From Pseudomonas lundensis (GTDB taxonomy: Bacteria; Pseudomonadota; Gammaproteobacteria; Pseudomonadales; Pseudomonadaceae): a stretch of 64,000 nucleotides of DNA. A model generated the notes under the pieces. It was not told the origin of the DNA. It ran no database searches and saw nothing but the letters and a program-made list of their open reading frames with translations. Both the position numbers and the translations under genes were made by a program. Location of the stretch: NCBI RefSeq assembly GCF_002269125.1, contig NZ_NQKI01000016.1:1-64000 (forward strand), read 5' to 3'. Every line of letters begins with the position of its first letter. The stretch's first letter is position 1. Shown piece by piece: positions 1 through 9,322 of the stretch.

Positions 1-50
1 TCTTCACGCAAAATTTCCTTAATCCGGTCAGGAGAAAATTCTACTTCTGA

Positions 51-347
51 TGCGTACTTTTTTCAGGGGGGATTACCCTTGCAGACCAGTCAAAGCGAGT
101 GACGGCTACTCAGTTTTCTTTACAAACAACAAACCTAAAACACATTGCTGGGAACGGATCAGCAGCCGAAATTGATGGGAGTGCTTTACTTTACAGAACT
201 CCAAATCAACCGTCCCTTGACCAAAATACCGTGGATCAGCAAGTCGAGCTTGCGAAGTATACGGAAAATGAAATTCATTTCGAGGCAGCGTTCACCCGAC
301 TCAATGGTGCATTTAAAGGGCTGATTAAGGTTCTTCGTGGGGAGTAA
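51..347 (+). pseudogene. flgB: flgB fragment (flagellar rod protein, C-terminal part)
   Basis: The frame is open from a TGA at 48-50 to a TAA at 345-347. The end of the protein reads like FlgB, the proximal rod protein of the flagellar basal body: LLYRTPNQPSLDQNTVD followed by a helix ending KGLIKVLRGE. The conserved N-terminal rod segment (about 45 residues) is missing, and no flgC follows. The GTG at 99 could serve as a start but lies inside the family's conserved region. I read this as a truncated remnant in an accessory region. The family match is strong in the C-terminal motif; the pseudogene status is inferred from the missing N-terminus and context. Confidence 0.75.
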
Positions 348-624
348 TTTCCAAAAAATCAATAACCGCATTATAGAACAGTCCGGTTATCTCAGCCCTG
401 GTTGCCCTAAACGTAATCTCAGTGTCAGCCGACGTCGTCCCATTGTCCCTACAACATTGTGCTCATTGAACCATCGAGGCTGGCTGGATAGGTGCTGAAG
501 CTATTACTCCAGGAAAGCGCCAAGAAGACGTGGATCAGCTCATCTCGGCCCTGCGCTCATATCTGAAATGAGACCAGGGAGAGCCCGTGTATGGGAGCGT
601 TAACGCTGGAGCGGATCAGCACCT
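348..624. other. Intergenic stretch, no supported gene
   Basis: Nothing convincing is visible here. A short plus-strand frame around 475-571 ends in a leucine- and lysine-rich helix-like tail (QLISALRSYLK) that could be the end of a decayed gene. It has no start codon in frame and I cannot name it. Confidence 0.3.
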
Positions 625-825
625 TCAGGCGCTGATTTTGGAAGGAAAACCCAACGTTGCCACAGCTGCGCGGACTCGCTCAGGGTTTTCGCTACTTTCA
701 ACGTTGACCTTGCCGGCAGCACGATCCACCAAAACCTTTACCTCATTATCCAACGCCTGAATAGCTTTGGTGATTTTGCTAATGCAGCTGCCGCAACCAA
801 TGCCGGACACATCTAAGACGAACAT
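625..825 (-). CDS. Copper chaperone, heavy-metal-associated (HMA) domain, CopZ-like
   Basis: This 66-residue protein is a single HMA domain. The metal-binding loop reads GIGCGSCISKI, with the CxxC cysteine pair at about residues 11-14. It is followed by an alternating beta-alpha pattern and the final ATLGFPS segment typical of the ferredoxin-like fold. Such proteins carry Cu(I) in the cytosol to P-type ATPases or metal-responsive regulators. The usual methionine two positions before the first cysteine is replaced (GIGC instead of GMTC), which may alter metal preference. The gene stands alone beside a broken MFS gene, about 5 kb from the copper cluster it may serve. Function is inferred from family. 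Confidence 0.8.
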   Translation of the reverse strand: MFVLDVSGIGCGSCISKITKAIQALDNEVKVLVDRAAGKVNVESSENPERVRAAVATLGFPSKISA

Positions 826-954
826 AGTTATTCCTCTCGTATTCGAACATCCGAATCCCGACGTCTTAGGTATTCCACTGGGGATCAGTTCGTAAGTGGG
901 GTCAGCGCGGATTTTTTCTGCGCCGAGAAGCCAGGCTCCATTCTTTTCTCATTT

Positions 955-1744
955 TCACTTTTGCTTGCTCGATCGCACGGATATCAGGTGAGGGCATGAA
1001 TGGGGAAGCATCAGTAAACGCGGCAACCTGAGGCTTAACAGGAAACCTAGTACTGTGAGGCTCGCGCTCAAGACGAAAGAGGCACTAGGCAGAAAGACAG
1101 TGCTGTAGAGGATTCCACCCGCAGCCGATCCTAAGGTTGTCCCAAGACTGGAGGCTGCCGTTTGCTTGCCGAGTTCCCAGCCCTGTGCGCTTCCAGCCTT
1201 GGCCGAGATCCAGTAGGTAAGGATCGGCGACAGGATGCCGGCGCTGGCAGCGACCGCACCGATCACGACCAGCATCAACATAATATCAGATGCCCAAGGT
1301 ACGAGGAGCAATCCAACTGCCAGCACGGAGAGTGCGGGTGCGATGAGCCAGCGGGTCGTGTCCGGCTTGAACCAGGGCGAGAATGCAATTGCCTGCATCA
1401 CAAACATGACCAAGCTGCACTCGGTGAACATCAGTGCAATCTGATATGGACTCAAACCGAGTTCCTGTTTACCACGCAGTGCGAGCCCGACCTCGAAGAC
1501 CCCGACCCCAACCGAAACGATGAAAGTGAGGATGAGGAGTTTTGGCACGAGCCATGTTTTTTTGATCGGCCGAGGCCTTCGATATCTTCTTTGACCGACC
1601 AAGGACTTCGATACTTGGCAGAGCAAACGCAACTCCACTGGTCACAAGAATGGCAAGCAACGCTGTCGCTGCGAGCGGAATCGCGACTGATCCGACCGGC
1701 TTCAAGCCTTTTGTGACACGGGCTATGTCCGGTTGGAGTACACC
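955..1744 (-). pseudogene. MFS transporter, 5'-truncated and frameshifted
   Basis: The C-terminal half of a major facilitator superfamily transporter is readable from about 1560 down to 955: hydrophobic helices starting TWLVPKLLILTFIVSVGVGV, then several more membrane segments to a charged tail. The preceding helix (PLAATALLAILVTSGVAFAL) is in a different frame, from about 1744 to 1580. The N-terminal six-helix bundle is absent. The frame is lost at an imperfect 29-bp direct duplication (1561-1589 and 1590-1618) next to a run of seven A on the coding strand. Substrate cannot be told. The gene is almost certainly non-functional. Confidence 0.75.
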
Positions 1745-1748
1745 TCAA

Positions 1749-1892
1749 TCAGGCGTCAGGACGATTACTCGCCCCCGTCAGAGTAGGGTCTATTCCTGCA
1801 TTTTCTGACGCTATGGCGTCCACCTCTACGACCTCAACCTGACAGACAGAGCGCTTAGCGTACGAAATTTCCATTTTCTCTATTCGCCCCAT
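1749..1892 (-). CDS. Small ORF of 47 residues, unknown
   Basis: A short frame begins with ATG at 1892, preceded by a good ribosome binding site (GAGGTG, five bases before the ATG) and by a possible -10 hexamer TATACT at 1922-1927 on the minus strand. The protein MGRIEKMEISYAK... is acidic, has no membrane segment and is not one I recognise. It could be the start of a gene whose body has been lost, since it ends directly before the MFS remnant. The translation signals are better than the coding content. Confidence 0.3.
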   Translation of the reverse strand: MGRIEKMEISYAKRSVCQVEVVEVDAIASENAGIDPTLTGASNRPDA

Positions 1893-2061
1893 AAAGCACC
1901 TCGCTTGTCGTGTTCGGGTTGAGTATAGGGTGTAGCCCAAAGCATCATTGCGGCTCAGAAAAAGGAAAGCGCGCAATTTGACCAGTTTTTGGCAAAGCAC
2001 GGACATCCCGCAGACAAGATGAGAAAGTAACCGGTTGCTCTACCTCGACCGCCACCAATCG

Positions 2062-3399
2062 CTACAACGCTGACTTGGTCGACCCGGACGTTTCGGGGGT
2101 TGTGTAGACGGGCGCAAAGCCACCGCCGGAGGTGCGAAAGTTGGTGGTTTGGCCCTGATACATGCGGGCGCTCACCCATTGCACCTTGGCGTCATAAGCG
2201 TACACGCGGAGGTCGAACTTCATGGGTATGGGCAAGTTGACCTCCCCGGTTGATCTATCGCTTGGTTTGACAATCGCCTGCGCCACATAGTCGCCCGCCA
2301 GGATATCCTGCCAGACTCCTCGGGTGAGCTTGTCGCCCCGGTAAGCAGCTCGGCTGCCAAATCCTGCAACTGGTTTGAAGAAAAGACTGCGGCGCGCCGT
2401 CCATAGACGCTGCTGATCGCTGGCCCTAACCACTTCTGTGTGGGGAACGTGCTCCAACAACACTTCTTGGATGGCTTGTGGCACACCGAGAGACTCTAAC
2501 TGCGCCGCGTCGCTGAAGAGGGCTAGCCGGCGTTTGTCGGCATAAAGGGCATGGGATTGAGGATGCGGCGTCAACACAACGCCTTGATGGAGATATGCCT
2601 CGCGCAAAGCCGCACTGGTGGGTTGCTCCAGGTAGAAGTCTGTCAGCCGGTTGTACACCAGATCAATGACCAGATCGTCGTGCCATAAGGCGCTTTCACG
2701 CCAGTCCAGAGTGGCCGGATCGGCAATGACTGCACGTATGCCGTGTCGTTCGAATAATTGTTGGAAGAGCAAAAACTCAGGGTACAAATATTGATCCTGA
2801 GGTGATGAGTCGACGATGGCAATGGTTTTTAGCGGCCCACTACGTCCGGCAAGCAGCCACTCGTGACGGAACATCTCCACCATGGATTTTTCGAAGAATT
2901 CAATCTGGGCCAGCGTGGGTGCCATCGCCCCCAATTCAGCACAGCAAGCCCGGTGTGCCCGGGCCATCACGGCATTGAGCATCGCGCCACCGGCGTTGGT
3001 GTTGATCTCGATGAGTCCGAGGGGGCCGTCGTTGAGGTGGAAGTCATAGCCAAAGAAAACGCCAAGCGGACCCGTCGAGGTCAGCTGCGCGACGGTTGGC
3101 GCCCCCGCCAGGACAAGCTCGCGGTATGCGGGCATGGCCACCACAGACTCAACAGCCCTTACGACTTCCGCCATGCGCTGTATCTGCTGCGCCGCCACGA
3201 ATACAGGCTGGGAGGCAAACAGGTAGGGGCAGCGCTGTCGAACCATCGTCGACAGCGCTGCCGTACCCAGCTCCGAGTCCAGCGCATGAGCCAATGCATT
3301 CTGGTCAAGGCTGAGACAGAAGCACTCCTGGTTCAATAACTCAACAGCGCCGCTTGATGCGCAAAGGTCTTGTGGCGGCAAGCTGGTATTCATAACCAT
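2062..3399 (-). CDS. ATP-grasp-like protein of unknown function
   Basis: This protein has about 445 residues if translation starts at the ATG at 3399 (MVMNTSLPPQ); the open frame runs further upstream but is not coding-like there. Features suggest an ATP-grasp type ligase of the circularly permuted kind: GPLGVFFGYDFHL, EINTNAGGAMLN, RRSLFFKPVAGFGSRAAYRG (a glycine-rich nucleotide loop), then MKFDLRVYAYD and ARMYQGQTTNFRT near the end. ATP-grasp enzymes join a carboxylate to an amine or thiol using ATP. The gene is divergent from the nuclease-like gene at 3577 with a 177-bp shared upstream region. Substrate and pathway are unknown. Confidence 0.6.
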   Translation of the reverse strand: MVMNTSLPPQDLCASSGAVELLNQECFCLSLDQNALAHALDSELGTAALSTMVRQRCPYLFASQPVFVAAQQIQRMAEVVRAVESVVAMPAYRELVLAGAPTVAQLTSTGPLGVFFGYDFHLNDGPLGLIEINTNAGGAMLNAVMARAHRACCAELGAMAPTLAQIEFFEKSMVEMFRHEWLLAGRSGPLKTIAIVDSSPQDQYLYPEFLLFQQLFERHGIRAVIADPATLDWRESALWHDDLVIDLVYNRLTDFYLEQPTSAALREAYLHQGVVLTPHPQSHALYADKRRLALFSDAAQLESLGVPQAIQEVLLEHVPHTEVVRASDQQRLWTARRSLFFKPVAGFGSRAAYRGDKLTRGVWQDILAGDYVAQAIVKPSDRSTGEVNLPIPMKFDLRVYAYDAKVQWVSARMYQGQTTNFRTSGGGFAPVYTTPETSGSTKSAL

Positions 3400-3576
3400 G
3401 TACCGACCCAGGTAAGGCTGCGTTGAACGTGAAAATTCGGTCCCGTGCGTTGATACATACCATAGTAATCGCGCAGCCCGAAAAATGAAAATCCCCGGTG
3501 CGGCCCGCTGGTGGCCTTGTCGCTGAATACGACAAAGTTCGATACAGTCAAGCGAACTGAAACGGACGGAAATCCA

Positions 3577-4839
3577 ATGCATAACACCGTTGCCCTACTG
3601 ATTGACTACTGGAAGGCAGATCCCCACGGCACGTACAACACCTGGTTTCTCTGGGAGGAACGCCTGAAGAACTTTCGCTCGATCCGGCGGGGTATTGGCC
3701 AGGTGGTACGCGATATCGATGCGGGAACTTTCGGAAATGCTTATCGAAGCTCGTCCTTGCAGACGGTCGTGGGGTCGGTTGCTGAGCAACGGCAAATATT
3801 CAAAGGCGCTGACCATGCTTTCTTGTGGAAACCCAAACTGCGCATCCCGGATATTTATGAGCATGAGATCAATCAACGCGCTTTTGCGAGGCTGCTGAAT
3901 GCCTGCGACTGCTGCGACACTGCGGAGGCCGTGATTGAAGCGATCCAAAAGATCGATGCGCTCAAGATCAAGGGCCTGGGACCAGCCGTCGCCAATCTGC
4001 TCTATTTTATTCATCCGACTCTGGTTTGTCCCTTCAATACGGCTATCGTCAACGGTTTCAATGCTGTCACGGGAAGCAACGTGAAGTTGGGCCGATGGGA
4101 CCATTACCTCTCCATGCGCGAGGGACTGATTCGCCTGAACGAACAACACCGCCACAAGCTGTCCAATGATTTGGGTGCTATCGCCGGCTTGATGTTTGAT
4201 GTCGGCAGCGGCCGCTACGCTGCGCCCCCGCGTCTGGAGGACCCTGGCGTGATTGCCCTGTGGGAGCGCGATCTGCAACGCGTCCGTGAAGAGTCGGCCG
4301 CCGCGCAAAAGCAGTGGCTGCTGGCTCGGGAGAGTGATGCCACCCATACCCAGATCCAAGGCTGGTTGCGAGACATGGGCATGTCGCTGGGCTTCGATGT
4401 CTGGATTGCATCGAATGATCGCGGACGCGAACACGCAGACGGTTTTCTGGGGGACGGCTGCCTGCAGCAATGGCCGGGTGGCAATGGGCAAGGTCTGGAT
4501 TCGGTTCGACTGATTGACGTCGTCTGGCTCGAGCGGGGCAGCGCACAGGTTGCAGCGGCGTTTGAAGTCGAGCACTCCACATCCATTTACTCGGGGATCG
4601 TACGCATGCTAGACCTTGCCCTGGGTACGCAGGTAGGCGCCGCCAGCACCTTGTTTCTGGTCGCCCCCGACAATCGCCGCGATGAGGTTGCGCGGCAACT
4701 CAAGAGACCCGCTTTCTCGCGGGTATCCGAGCTGGGCATCCGGTATCTTCCCTACAGCCAACTTAAAGAGCATAGGGAAACGATTGGGCGATTCGGCTCC
4801 AGTATCAAACCGTTGATGGAGATTTCCCAACTGCTCTAA
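3577..4839 (+). CDS. Helix-hairpin-helix glycosylase-like / PD-(D/E)XK nuclease-like fusion protein
   Basis: The protein has 420 residues from the ATG at 3577 (GGACGG lies 9-14 bases upstream). Around residue 131 it has a helix-hairpin-helix element, LKIKGLGPAVANLLYFI, followed by HPTLVCPFNTAIVNGFNAV, the layout seen in HhH-GPD base-excision glycosylases. Near the C-terminus, about residues 314-332, IDVVWL ... AAAFEVEHSTSIYSG has the spacing of the Asp and Glu-x-Glu residues of PD-(D/E)XK restriction-type nucleases. I infer a DNA-binding or DNA-cleaving protein, possibly for defence or repair. No methyltransferase lies beside it. The divergent ATP-grasp-like gene may be a partner. Domain calls are by eye. 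Confidence 0.6.
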   Translation: MHNTVALLIDYWKADPHGTYNTWFLWEERLKNFRSIRRGIGQVVRDIDAGTFGNAYRSSSLQTVVGSVAEQRQIFKGADHAFLWKPKLRIPDIYEHEINQRAFARLLNACDCCDTAEAVIEAIQKIDALKIKGLGPAVANLLYFIHPTLVCPFNTAIVNGFNAVTGSNVKLGRWDHYLSMREGLIRLNEQHRHKLSNDLGAIAGLMFDVGSGRYAAPPRLEDPGVIALWERDLQRVREESAAAQKQWLLARESDATHTQIQGWLRDMGMSLGFDVWIASNDRGREHADGFLGDGCLQQWPGGNGQGLDSVRLIDVVWLERGSAQVAAAFEVEHSTSIYSGIVRMLDLALGTQVGAASTLFLVAPDNRRDEVARQLKRPAFSRVSELGIRYLPYSQLKEHRETIGRFGSSIKPLMEISQLL

Positions 4840-5344
4840 CTTTTCCTGGCCGAGGCTTGGCGGACTGCTTCATAAGCCGGAAATACCAATGTGAAAGGCG
4901 TTTCGCCATCCTTTTGGCTGCGCACCCAGACTTGTCCGCCATGGGACAACATGATGGAACGCACAATGGCCAGGCCGAGCCCGGTACCGCCACCGGAGCG
5001 CGCACGGCCGGAAAACGCAGTAAAAGCGATCAAAGACCCGCTCCAGATGGGCTGGGGCGATTCCCTCACCCACGTTGGTCACCGCCAAGGTAACGCTTGG
5101 GCCTTCTGCAGCGATGGCTAAGGTGACCTTTGAATTGGAAGCGGCATGACGGACAGCGTTAGACACCAGATTGGTGATTGCACGCTGCACCAGCAAACGG
5201 TCTCCCAAGATTTTTGCATCTCCGGTCACTTCCAAAACGATGCCCTTGTCTTCAGCGATCAGAGACAAATAGTCAGTTACCCGATTCGCTTCGTGAGTGA
5301 TCGCTATGTGTCGAACATGACGGGTTTCTGAAACAGCAGGCTAA
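4836..5344 (-). pseudogene. Sensor histidine kinase fragment (CusS/CopS-like ATPase domain), frameshifted
   Basis: Only the C-terminal part of a histidine kinase remains. RAITNLVSNAVRHA (N-box) and RVFDRFY (F-box) are in one frame; the G-box GTGLGLAIVRS and the end of the ATPase domain are in another, with the break near 5050. The membrane sensor, HAMP and phosphoacceptor histidine regions are absent. The short N-terminal remainder (EANRVTDYLSLIAEDKG) resembles copper sensor kinases. The response regulator gene is missing. It looks like a relic of a second copper two-component system, and a complete CopRS pair is present at 10591-12665. Confidence 0.75.
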
Positions 5345-5434
5345 ACGCCTGCTCGCAGGCGGCGTTGCGGGCTTCGCGGATTTTTTCCAGGGCTTGGGTC
5401 ACGCTCCCTGCGGCTGCACGCGACGGTCAAACCG

Positions 5435-6478
5435 TCAAGGCGTCACGCTGATGCCGTTGGGGCCCTTGCCTACAGGAACGGTCTTCGTGACCTTGCGGTC
5501 CTTCACGTCGAGCACTGAGACCGAGTTGGCGTAGGTGTTGGTAACGTATGCGTACCGTCCGTCACGGTCGACGACCACGCCATGAGCACCGGCGCCAGTC
5601 ACGACTGTCTTTACGACCTTGAAGCTCTCAAGATCGATCAGGCTGACGGTGCGGCCAGGCTTCTTGCTCGTACCCTGGTTGGCCACCAGCAGCATGCGCG
5701 AATTGGGCGTGGCGTACAGCTGGATAGGCACCGTTCCGACGGCGACCTTGCGAATCACCTGGCGCGTGGCCGGGTCTATCACGGCGACTGCGTTTTCCTC
5801 CGACAGCGACACCAAGACAAGACGACCGTCCGGCGTGAAGCCGACTTGAGCCGGACCCTTGCCTACCTGCACCTGCGCGATCTCCTTCTGGCTGACGGTA
5901 TCAATGACCGACACCGTGCCGCCCTTGAGGTTGGCGACGTAGGCCTGCTTGCCGTCCGGACTGATGCGAAGACCGTGGGGAAACTTACCGACCGGAATTG
6001 TGGCGACAACACTCTGCGCCGATGTGTCAATCACACTCACCGTGTCGTCGCCGCCGTTGGTGACGTAGGCAAAGCGGCCATCTGGCGACACCACCACATG
6101 GGCCGGGTGCGTGCCGACCGGCACCTTGGCGATTACCGCGTCACTACTGGTATCAATGGCCCAAACGGCTCCTACCGTCGCCATCGCGCTGTGTTCACCT
6201 TTGACCATTTCCTTATGCACAGAGCCAGCCGCCTGATCAGGCTCGCCGTTATTGGTCACCCATACGACCTTTCCGTCGGGCGATACCTGCACGTTGTGCG
6301 GTGTCTTGCCGACGCGCACGCTTGCCAGTGTCTTGAACGTCGCGGCATCGAGCACGCTGACCGTGTCAGCGCCCTCATTGGCCACATACACCTTGTCAGC
6401 GGCCCATGTAGCGCCGGACCAGGCCAGCAGCCCGATCTGTATTGCCGTTAAAAACCACTTACCTTTACTTGTCAGCAT
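5435..6478 (-). CDS. YVTN-family beta-propeller repeat protein, periplasmic
   Basis: The 347-residue protein begins with a signal peptide (hydrophobic stretch ending GATWAADK). It then has repeated blades of about 42 residues carrying the YVTN signature: VYVANEGADTVSVLD, VVWVTNNGEPDQ, FAYVTNGGDDTVSVID, AYVANLKGGTVSVID, AYVTNTYANSVSVLD. This is the seven-bladed cytochrome-d1-like propeller type. Members are often found near metal-resistance genes, and their role is mostly structural or metal-binding and poorly defined. The gene lies downstream of the copper ATPase on the same strand with a 153-bp gap, so it may be co-transcribed. Function in copper handling is inferred from context only. Confidence 0.85.
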   Translation of the reverse strand: MLTSKGKWFLTAIQIGLLAWSGATWAADKVYVANEGADTVSVLDAATFKTLASVRVGKTPHNVQVSPDGKVVWVTNNGEPDQAAGSVHKEMVKGEHSAMATVGAVWAIDTSSDAVIAKVPVGTHPAHVVVSPDGRFAYVTNGGDDTVSVIDTSAQSVVATIPVGKFPHGLRISPDGKQAYVANLKGGTVSVIDTVSQKEIAQVQVGKGPAQVGFTPDGRLVLVSLSEENAVAVIDPATRQVIRKVAVGTVPIQLYATPNSRMLLVANQGTSKKPGRTVSLIDLESFKVVKTVVTGAGAHGVVVDRDGRYAYVTNTYANSVSVLDVKDRKVTKTVPVGKGPNGISVTP

Positions 6479-6631
6479 GATTAATCCTTATTGAGAAAAT
6501 AAAACTTCTATCGTCAGGCCTCAGCCTGCGGCGGCCCGTCTTGGATGCCATTACCGGCCACGCCGCCTCTAATCTTGTGATTCACCTCCTTGACCGTGAC
6601 AGCCGCCGTTGATACCACCAAAACAGCGGAG

Positions 6632-8968
6632 TCATACGCGTCTGTTTCGCAGCCGCAAAGCGTTGCCGATCACCGACACCGAACTCAAGCTCATGGCCAG
6701 CGCGGCAATCAGCGGCGACAGCAGCCAGCCGGTCAGCGGATACAGCACGCCGGCCGCAATCGGGATGCCCAGCGCGTTGTACAAAAAGGCAAACATCAGG
6801 TTTTGCTTCATGTTGCCCACCGTGGCTTCCGACAATGCGCGCGCAATCGCAATCCCGCGCAGATCGCCCTTGACCAGCGTGATCTGGGCGCTGTTCATCG
6901 CCACGTCGGTCCCGGTGCCCATGGCCACGCCGACATCGGCCTTGGCCAGCGCCGGCGCGTCGTTGATGCCGTCGCCCGCCATGGCCACCACGCGGCCTTC
7001 CTTTTGCAACCTTTCCACCAGCAGCAGCTTGTCGGCCGGCTTGACCTCGCCATGCACCTCGTCGATGCCCAGGCGGGCTGCAACAGCCTTGGCCGTGGTC
7101 AGGCCGTCGCCGGTCGCCATCACGATGCGCAGCCCCGAAGCCTTGAGCGTCGCCAAGGCTTCCGGCGTGCTGGCTTTGATCGGGTCGGACACGGCCAGCA
7201 GGCCCATCAGCTGGCCATCGACTGCCAGGTGCATCACGCTGGCGCCTTCTGCGCGCAAGGCCTCGGCCTGCGGCACCAGGGCAGCGACCGAGACGCCGAT
7301 CTGCTCCATCAGCGTGGTGTTGCCCAGCGCCAGTTGACGCCCTGCCACCTGCCCACGCACGCCGATGCCCGAGCCGGACTCGAAATTCTCGGGCTTGTCG
7401 AGCAGCATGCCGCGCTCGCGGGCGGCGCGCACGATGGTTTCGGCCAGCGGGTGCTCGCTGCCCTGGTCCAGGCTGGCGGCCAGGCGCAGCACCTCGTCGG
7501 CATCAAAGCCGGGCGCAGGCACGGCGCGCTCGAACGTCGGACGGCCCTCGGTCAGGGTGCCGGTCTTGTCGATGATGAGGGTGTCGATTTTTCGCATGTT
7601 TTCGATCGCTGCAGCATCGCGGAACAGCACGCCGTGCGTTGCGCCGCGACCGGTGGCGACCATGATGGACATCGGCGTGGCCAGGCCCAGCGCGCAGGGG
7701 CAGGCAATGATCAGCACCGACACCGCGTTGATCAGGCCGAACACCCAGCGCGGCTCGGGACCGAACAGGCCCCAGCCGAGGAAGGCCAGCAGGGCGATCC
7801 CCATAACGGTGACGACAAAGTAGCCCGCCACGACGTCGGCCATGCGCTGCATCGGCGCCCGGGAACGCTGGGCCTGCGCCACCATCTGCACGATCTGGGC
7901 CAGCATTGTGGTCGCGCCTACATGTTCAGAGCGCATCACCAGTGCGCCGCTGGTGTTGAGCGTGGCGCCGATCACCTTGTCGCCCACGCGCTTGGTGACC
8001 GGTATCGGCTCGCCCGTGAGCATGGATTCATCGACCGAGCTGCCGCCTTCAGTTACCACGCCGTCCACTGGCACCTTCTCGCCAGGGCGAACGCGCAGCA
8101 AGTCGTCCACATGTACATGGTTCAGCGGGATATCCTCTTCGGTGCCGTCCTCCCGGATGCGGCGGGCGGTCTTGGGCGCCAGGCCCAGCAGCGACTTGAT
8201 GGCCGCCGAGGTCTGCGACCGGGCCTTGAGTTCGAGCACCTGGCCCAGCAGCGTGAGCGAGATGATCACGGCGGCCGCTTCAAAGTACACGGCGACGCGG
8301 CCCATGGAGATGAACGAGGCCGGGAACACCTGCGGCGTGACCGTCGCGACCACGCTATAGACGAAAGCCGCACCGGTGCCCAGACCAATCAAGGTCCACA
8401 TGTTCGGACTGAGGTTCACCACGGACTGCCACCCGCGCGTAAAGAACGGCCATCCGGCCCACAGGACGATGGGGATCGACAGCACCAGTTCGACCCAGCT
8501 CTGCACGGTCATGTCCATCCACTGGAAACGGTGGCCGAACATGGCGAGAACAAAGACCATGCCTGTCAGCGGCAAGGTCCACCAGAAGCGGCGCTGAAAA
8601 TCGCGCAATTCGGGGTTCTCATCGTCGTCGAGTTCCGGCAGCAAGGGCTCCAGCGACATGCCGCATTTGGGGCAGTTGCCCGGATGGTCCTGACGTATCT
8701 CGGGGTGCATCGGGCAGGTGTAGATGGTGCCGGCGGCCGCTGGCGCTGTCTCCGCCGGTGGTGCCAGCGTGAGGTATTGCAGCGGATTCGCCGCAAACTT
8801 GCCCTGACACTTGGTGCTGCAGAAGTAATAAGGCCGGCCCTCGTGCGTTAACTTGTGAACAGACTGCTCCGTGACGGTCATGCCGCACACCGGATCACGT
8901 AGACCTTCACCTTGGGGGTTTAATGGATGGGAGTGACTATGGTCGTGGTGGCTCGTGTTGGTGGCCAT
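6632..8968 (-). CDS. copA: Copper/silver-translocating P1B-type ATPase with YHS and HMBD domains
   Basis: This 778-residue inner-membrane pump exports Cu(I) or Ag(I) from the cytosol. In order it shows a histidine-rich start (HHDHSHSH), a YHS domain (DPVCGMTV ... YYFCSTKC), a heavy-metal-binding domain (YTCPMHPEI ... CPKCGM), eight membrane helices, the transport motif CPC ([11 protein letters not shown]), the phosphorylation motif DKTGTLT, HPLAE in the nucleotide domain and [10 protein letters not shown]. There is no N-terminal CxxC HMA domain; YHS plus HMBD replaces it, as in SilP/CopF-type pumps. The start is two bases after the stop of the DUF2933 gene, so the two are in one operon, probably driven by the CopR-like box at 9935-9949. 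Confidence 0.95.
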   Translation of the reverse strand: MATNTSHHDHSHSHPLNPQGEGLRDPVCGMTVTEQSVHKLTHEGRPYYFCSTKCQGKFAANPLQYLTLAPPAETAPAAAGTIYTCPMHPEIRQDHPGNCPKCGMSLEPLLPELDDDENPELRDFQRRFWWTLPLTGMVFVLAMFGHRFQWMDMTVQSWVELVLSIPIVLWAGWPFFTRGWQSVVNLSPNMWTLIGLGTGAAFVYSVVATVTPQVFPASFISMGRVAVYFEAAAVIISLTLLGQVLELKARSQTSAAIKSLLGLAPKTARRIREDGTEEDIPLNHVHVDDLLRVRPGEKVPVDGVVTEGGSSVDESMLTGEPIPVTKRVGDKVIGATLNTSGALVMRSEHVGATTMLAQIVQMVAQAQRSRAPMQRMADVVAGYFVVTVMGIALLAFLGWGLFGPEPRWVFGLINAVSVLIIACPCALGLATPMSIMVATGRGATHGVLFRDAAAIENMRKIDTLIIDKTGTLTEGRPTFERAVPAPGFDADEVLRLAASLDQGSEHPLAETIVRAARERGMLLDKPENFESGSGIGVRGQVAGRQLALGNTTLMEQIGVSVAALVPQAEALRAEGASVMHLAVDGQLMGLLAVSDPIKASTPEALATLKASGLRIVMATGDGLTTAKAVAARLGIDEVHGEVKPADKLLLVERLQKEGRVVAMAGDGINDAPALAKADVGVAMGTGTDVAMNSAQITLVKGDLRGIAIARALSEATVGNMKQNLMFAFLYNALGIPIAAGVLYPLTGWLLSPLIAALAMSLSSVSVIGNALRLRNRRV

Positions 8969-8970
8969 GA

Positions 8971-9225
8971 TTATTTTCCGTCCTCATCCTTGTTGGCTTC
9001 TGCCTGATCACCATCTCGACCATGCCCTCCATGGCCATGTCCAAAAAAATGCATCAAAGGACAAATCAACAGGATCAGATAGGGTAAATAAGGCGAAACA
9101 TGGCTGAAATGTTCCCTGACCACGTAGAAAGCGCTGATCGCAACCAGCATGATCAGTAAGACACCCGTTTTGCTCCTCCAGAAAGACGAAGGAGCGTTTT
9201 CAACCGAATGCTGATGGTTAGTCAT
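8971..9225 (-). CDS. DUF2933 family small membrane protein
   Basis: The protein has 84 residues from the ATG at 9225, which is preceded by a GGGGA ribosome binding site; the longer upstream frame is not supported. It has two hydrophobic segments ([16 protein letters not shown] and [16 protein letters not shown]) and a histidine- and glycine-rich tail with [13 protein letters not shown]2933 proteins are commonly found next to copper and silver resistance genes. The histidine tail may bind metal, but no reaction is known. It sits between the cupredoxin gene and the copper ATPase gene, ending two bases before the ATPase start. Confidence 0.8.
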   Translation of the reverse strand: MTNHQHSVENAPSSFWRSKTGVLLIMLVAISAFYVVREHFSHVSPYLPYLILLICPLMHFFGHGHGGHGRDGDQAEANKDEDGK

Positions 9226-9322
9226 GATGTAGTCCCCACTGTCCTCGCAAAAGTTGCGGTGACGTCTGCGACTGAGAGTAGTCAACGCTCGCTTTGAGGC
9301 GGTGATATCGATCAAGCCACGT

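Noticed and set aside
2863-3339. Plus-strand 158-codon frame inside the ATP-grasp gene
   Set aside because: It is antisense to a well-formed coding sequence with clear motifs.
3595-4575. Minus-strand open frame of 326 codons
   Set aside because: It is antisense to the nuclease-like gene and has no ribosome binding site or recognisable domain.
6590-8851. Long plus-strand open frame of 753 codons
   Set aside because: It is antisense to the copper ATPase, rich in His, Arg and Gln as expected for a shadow of GC-rich coding sequence, and matches no family.
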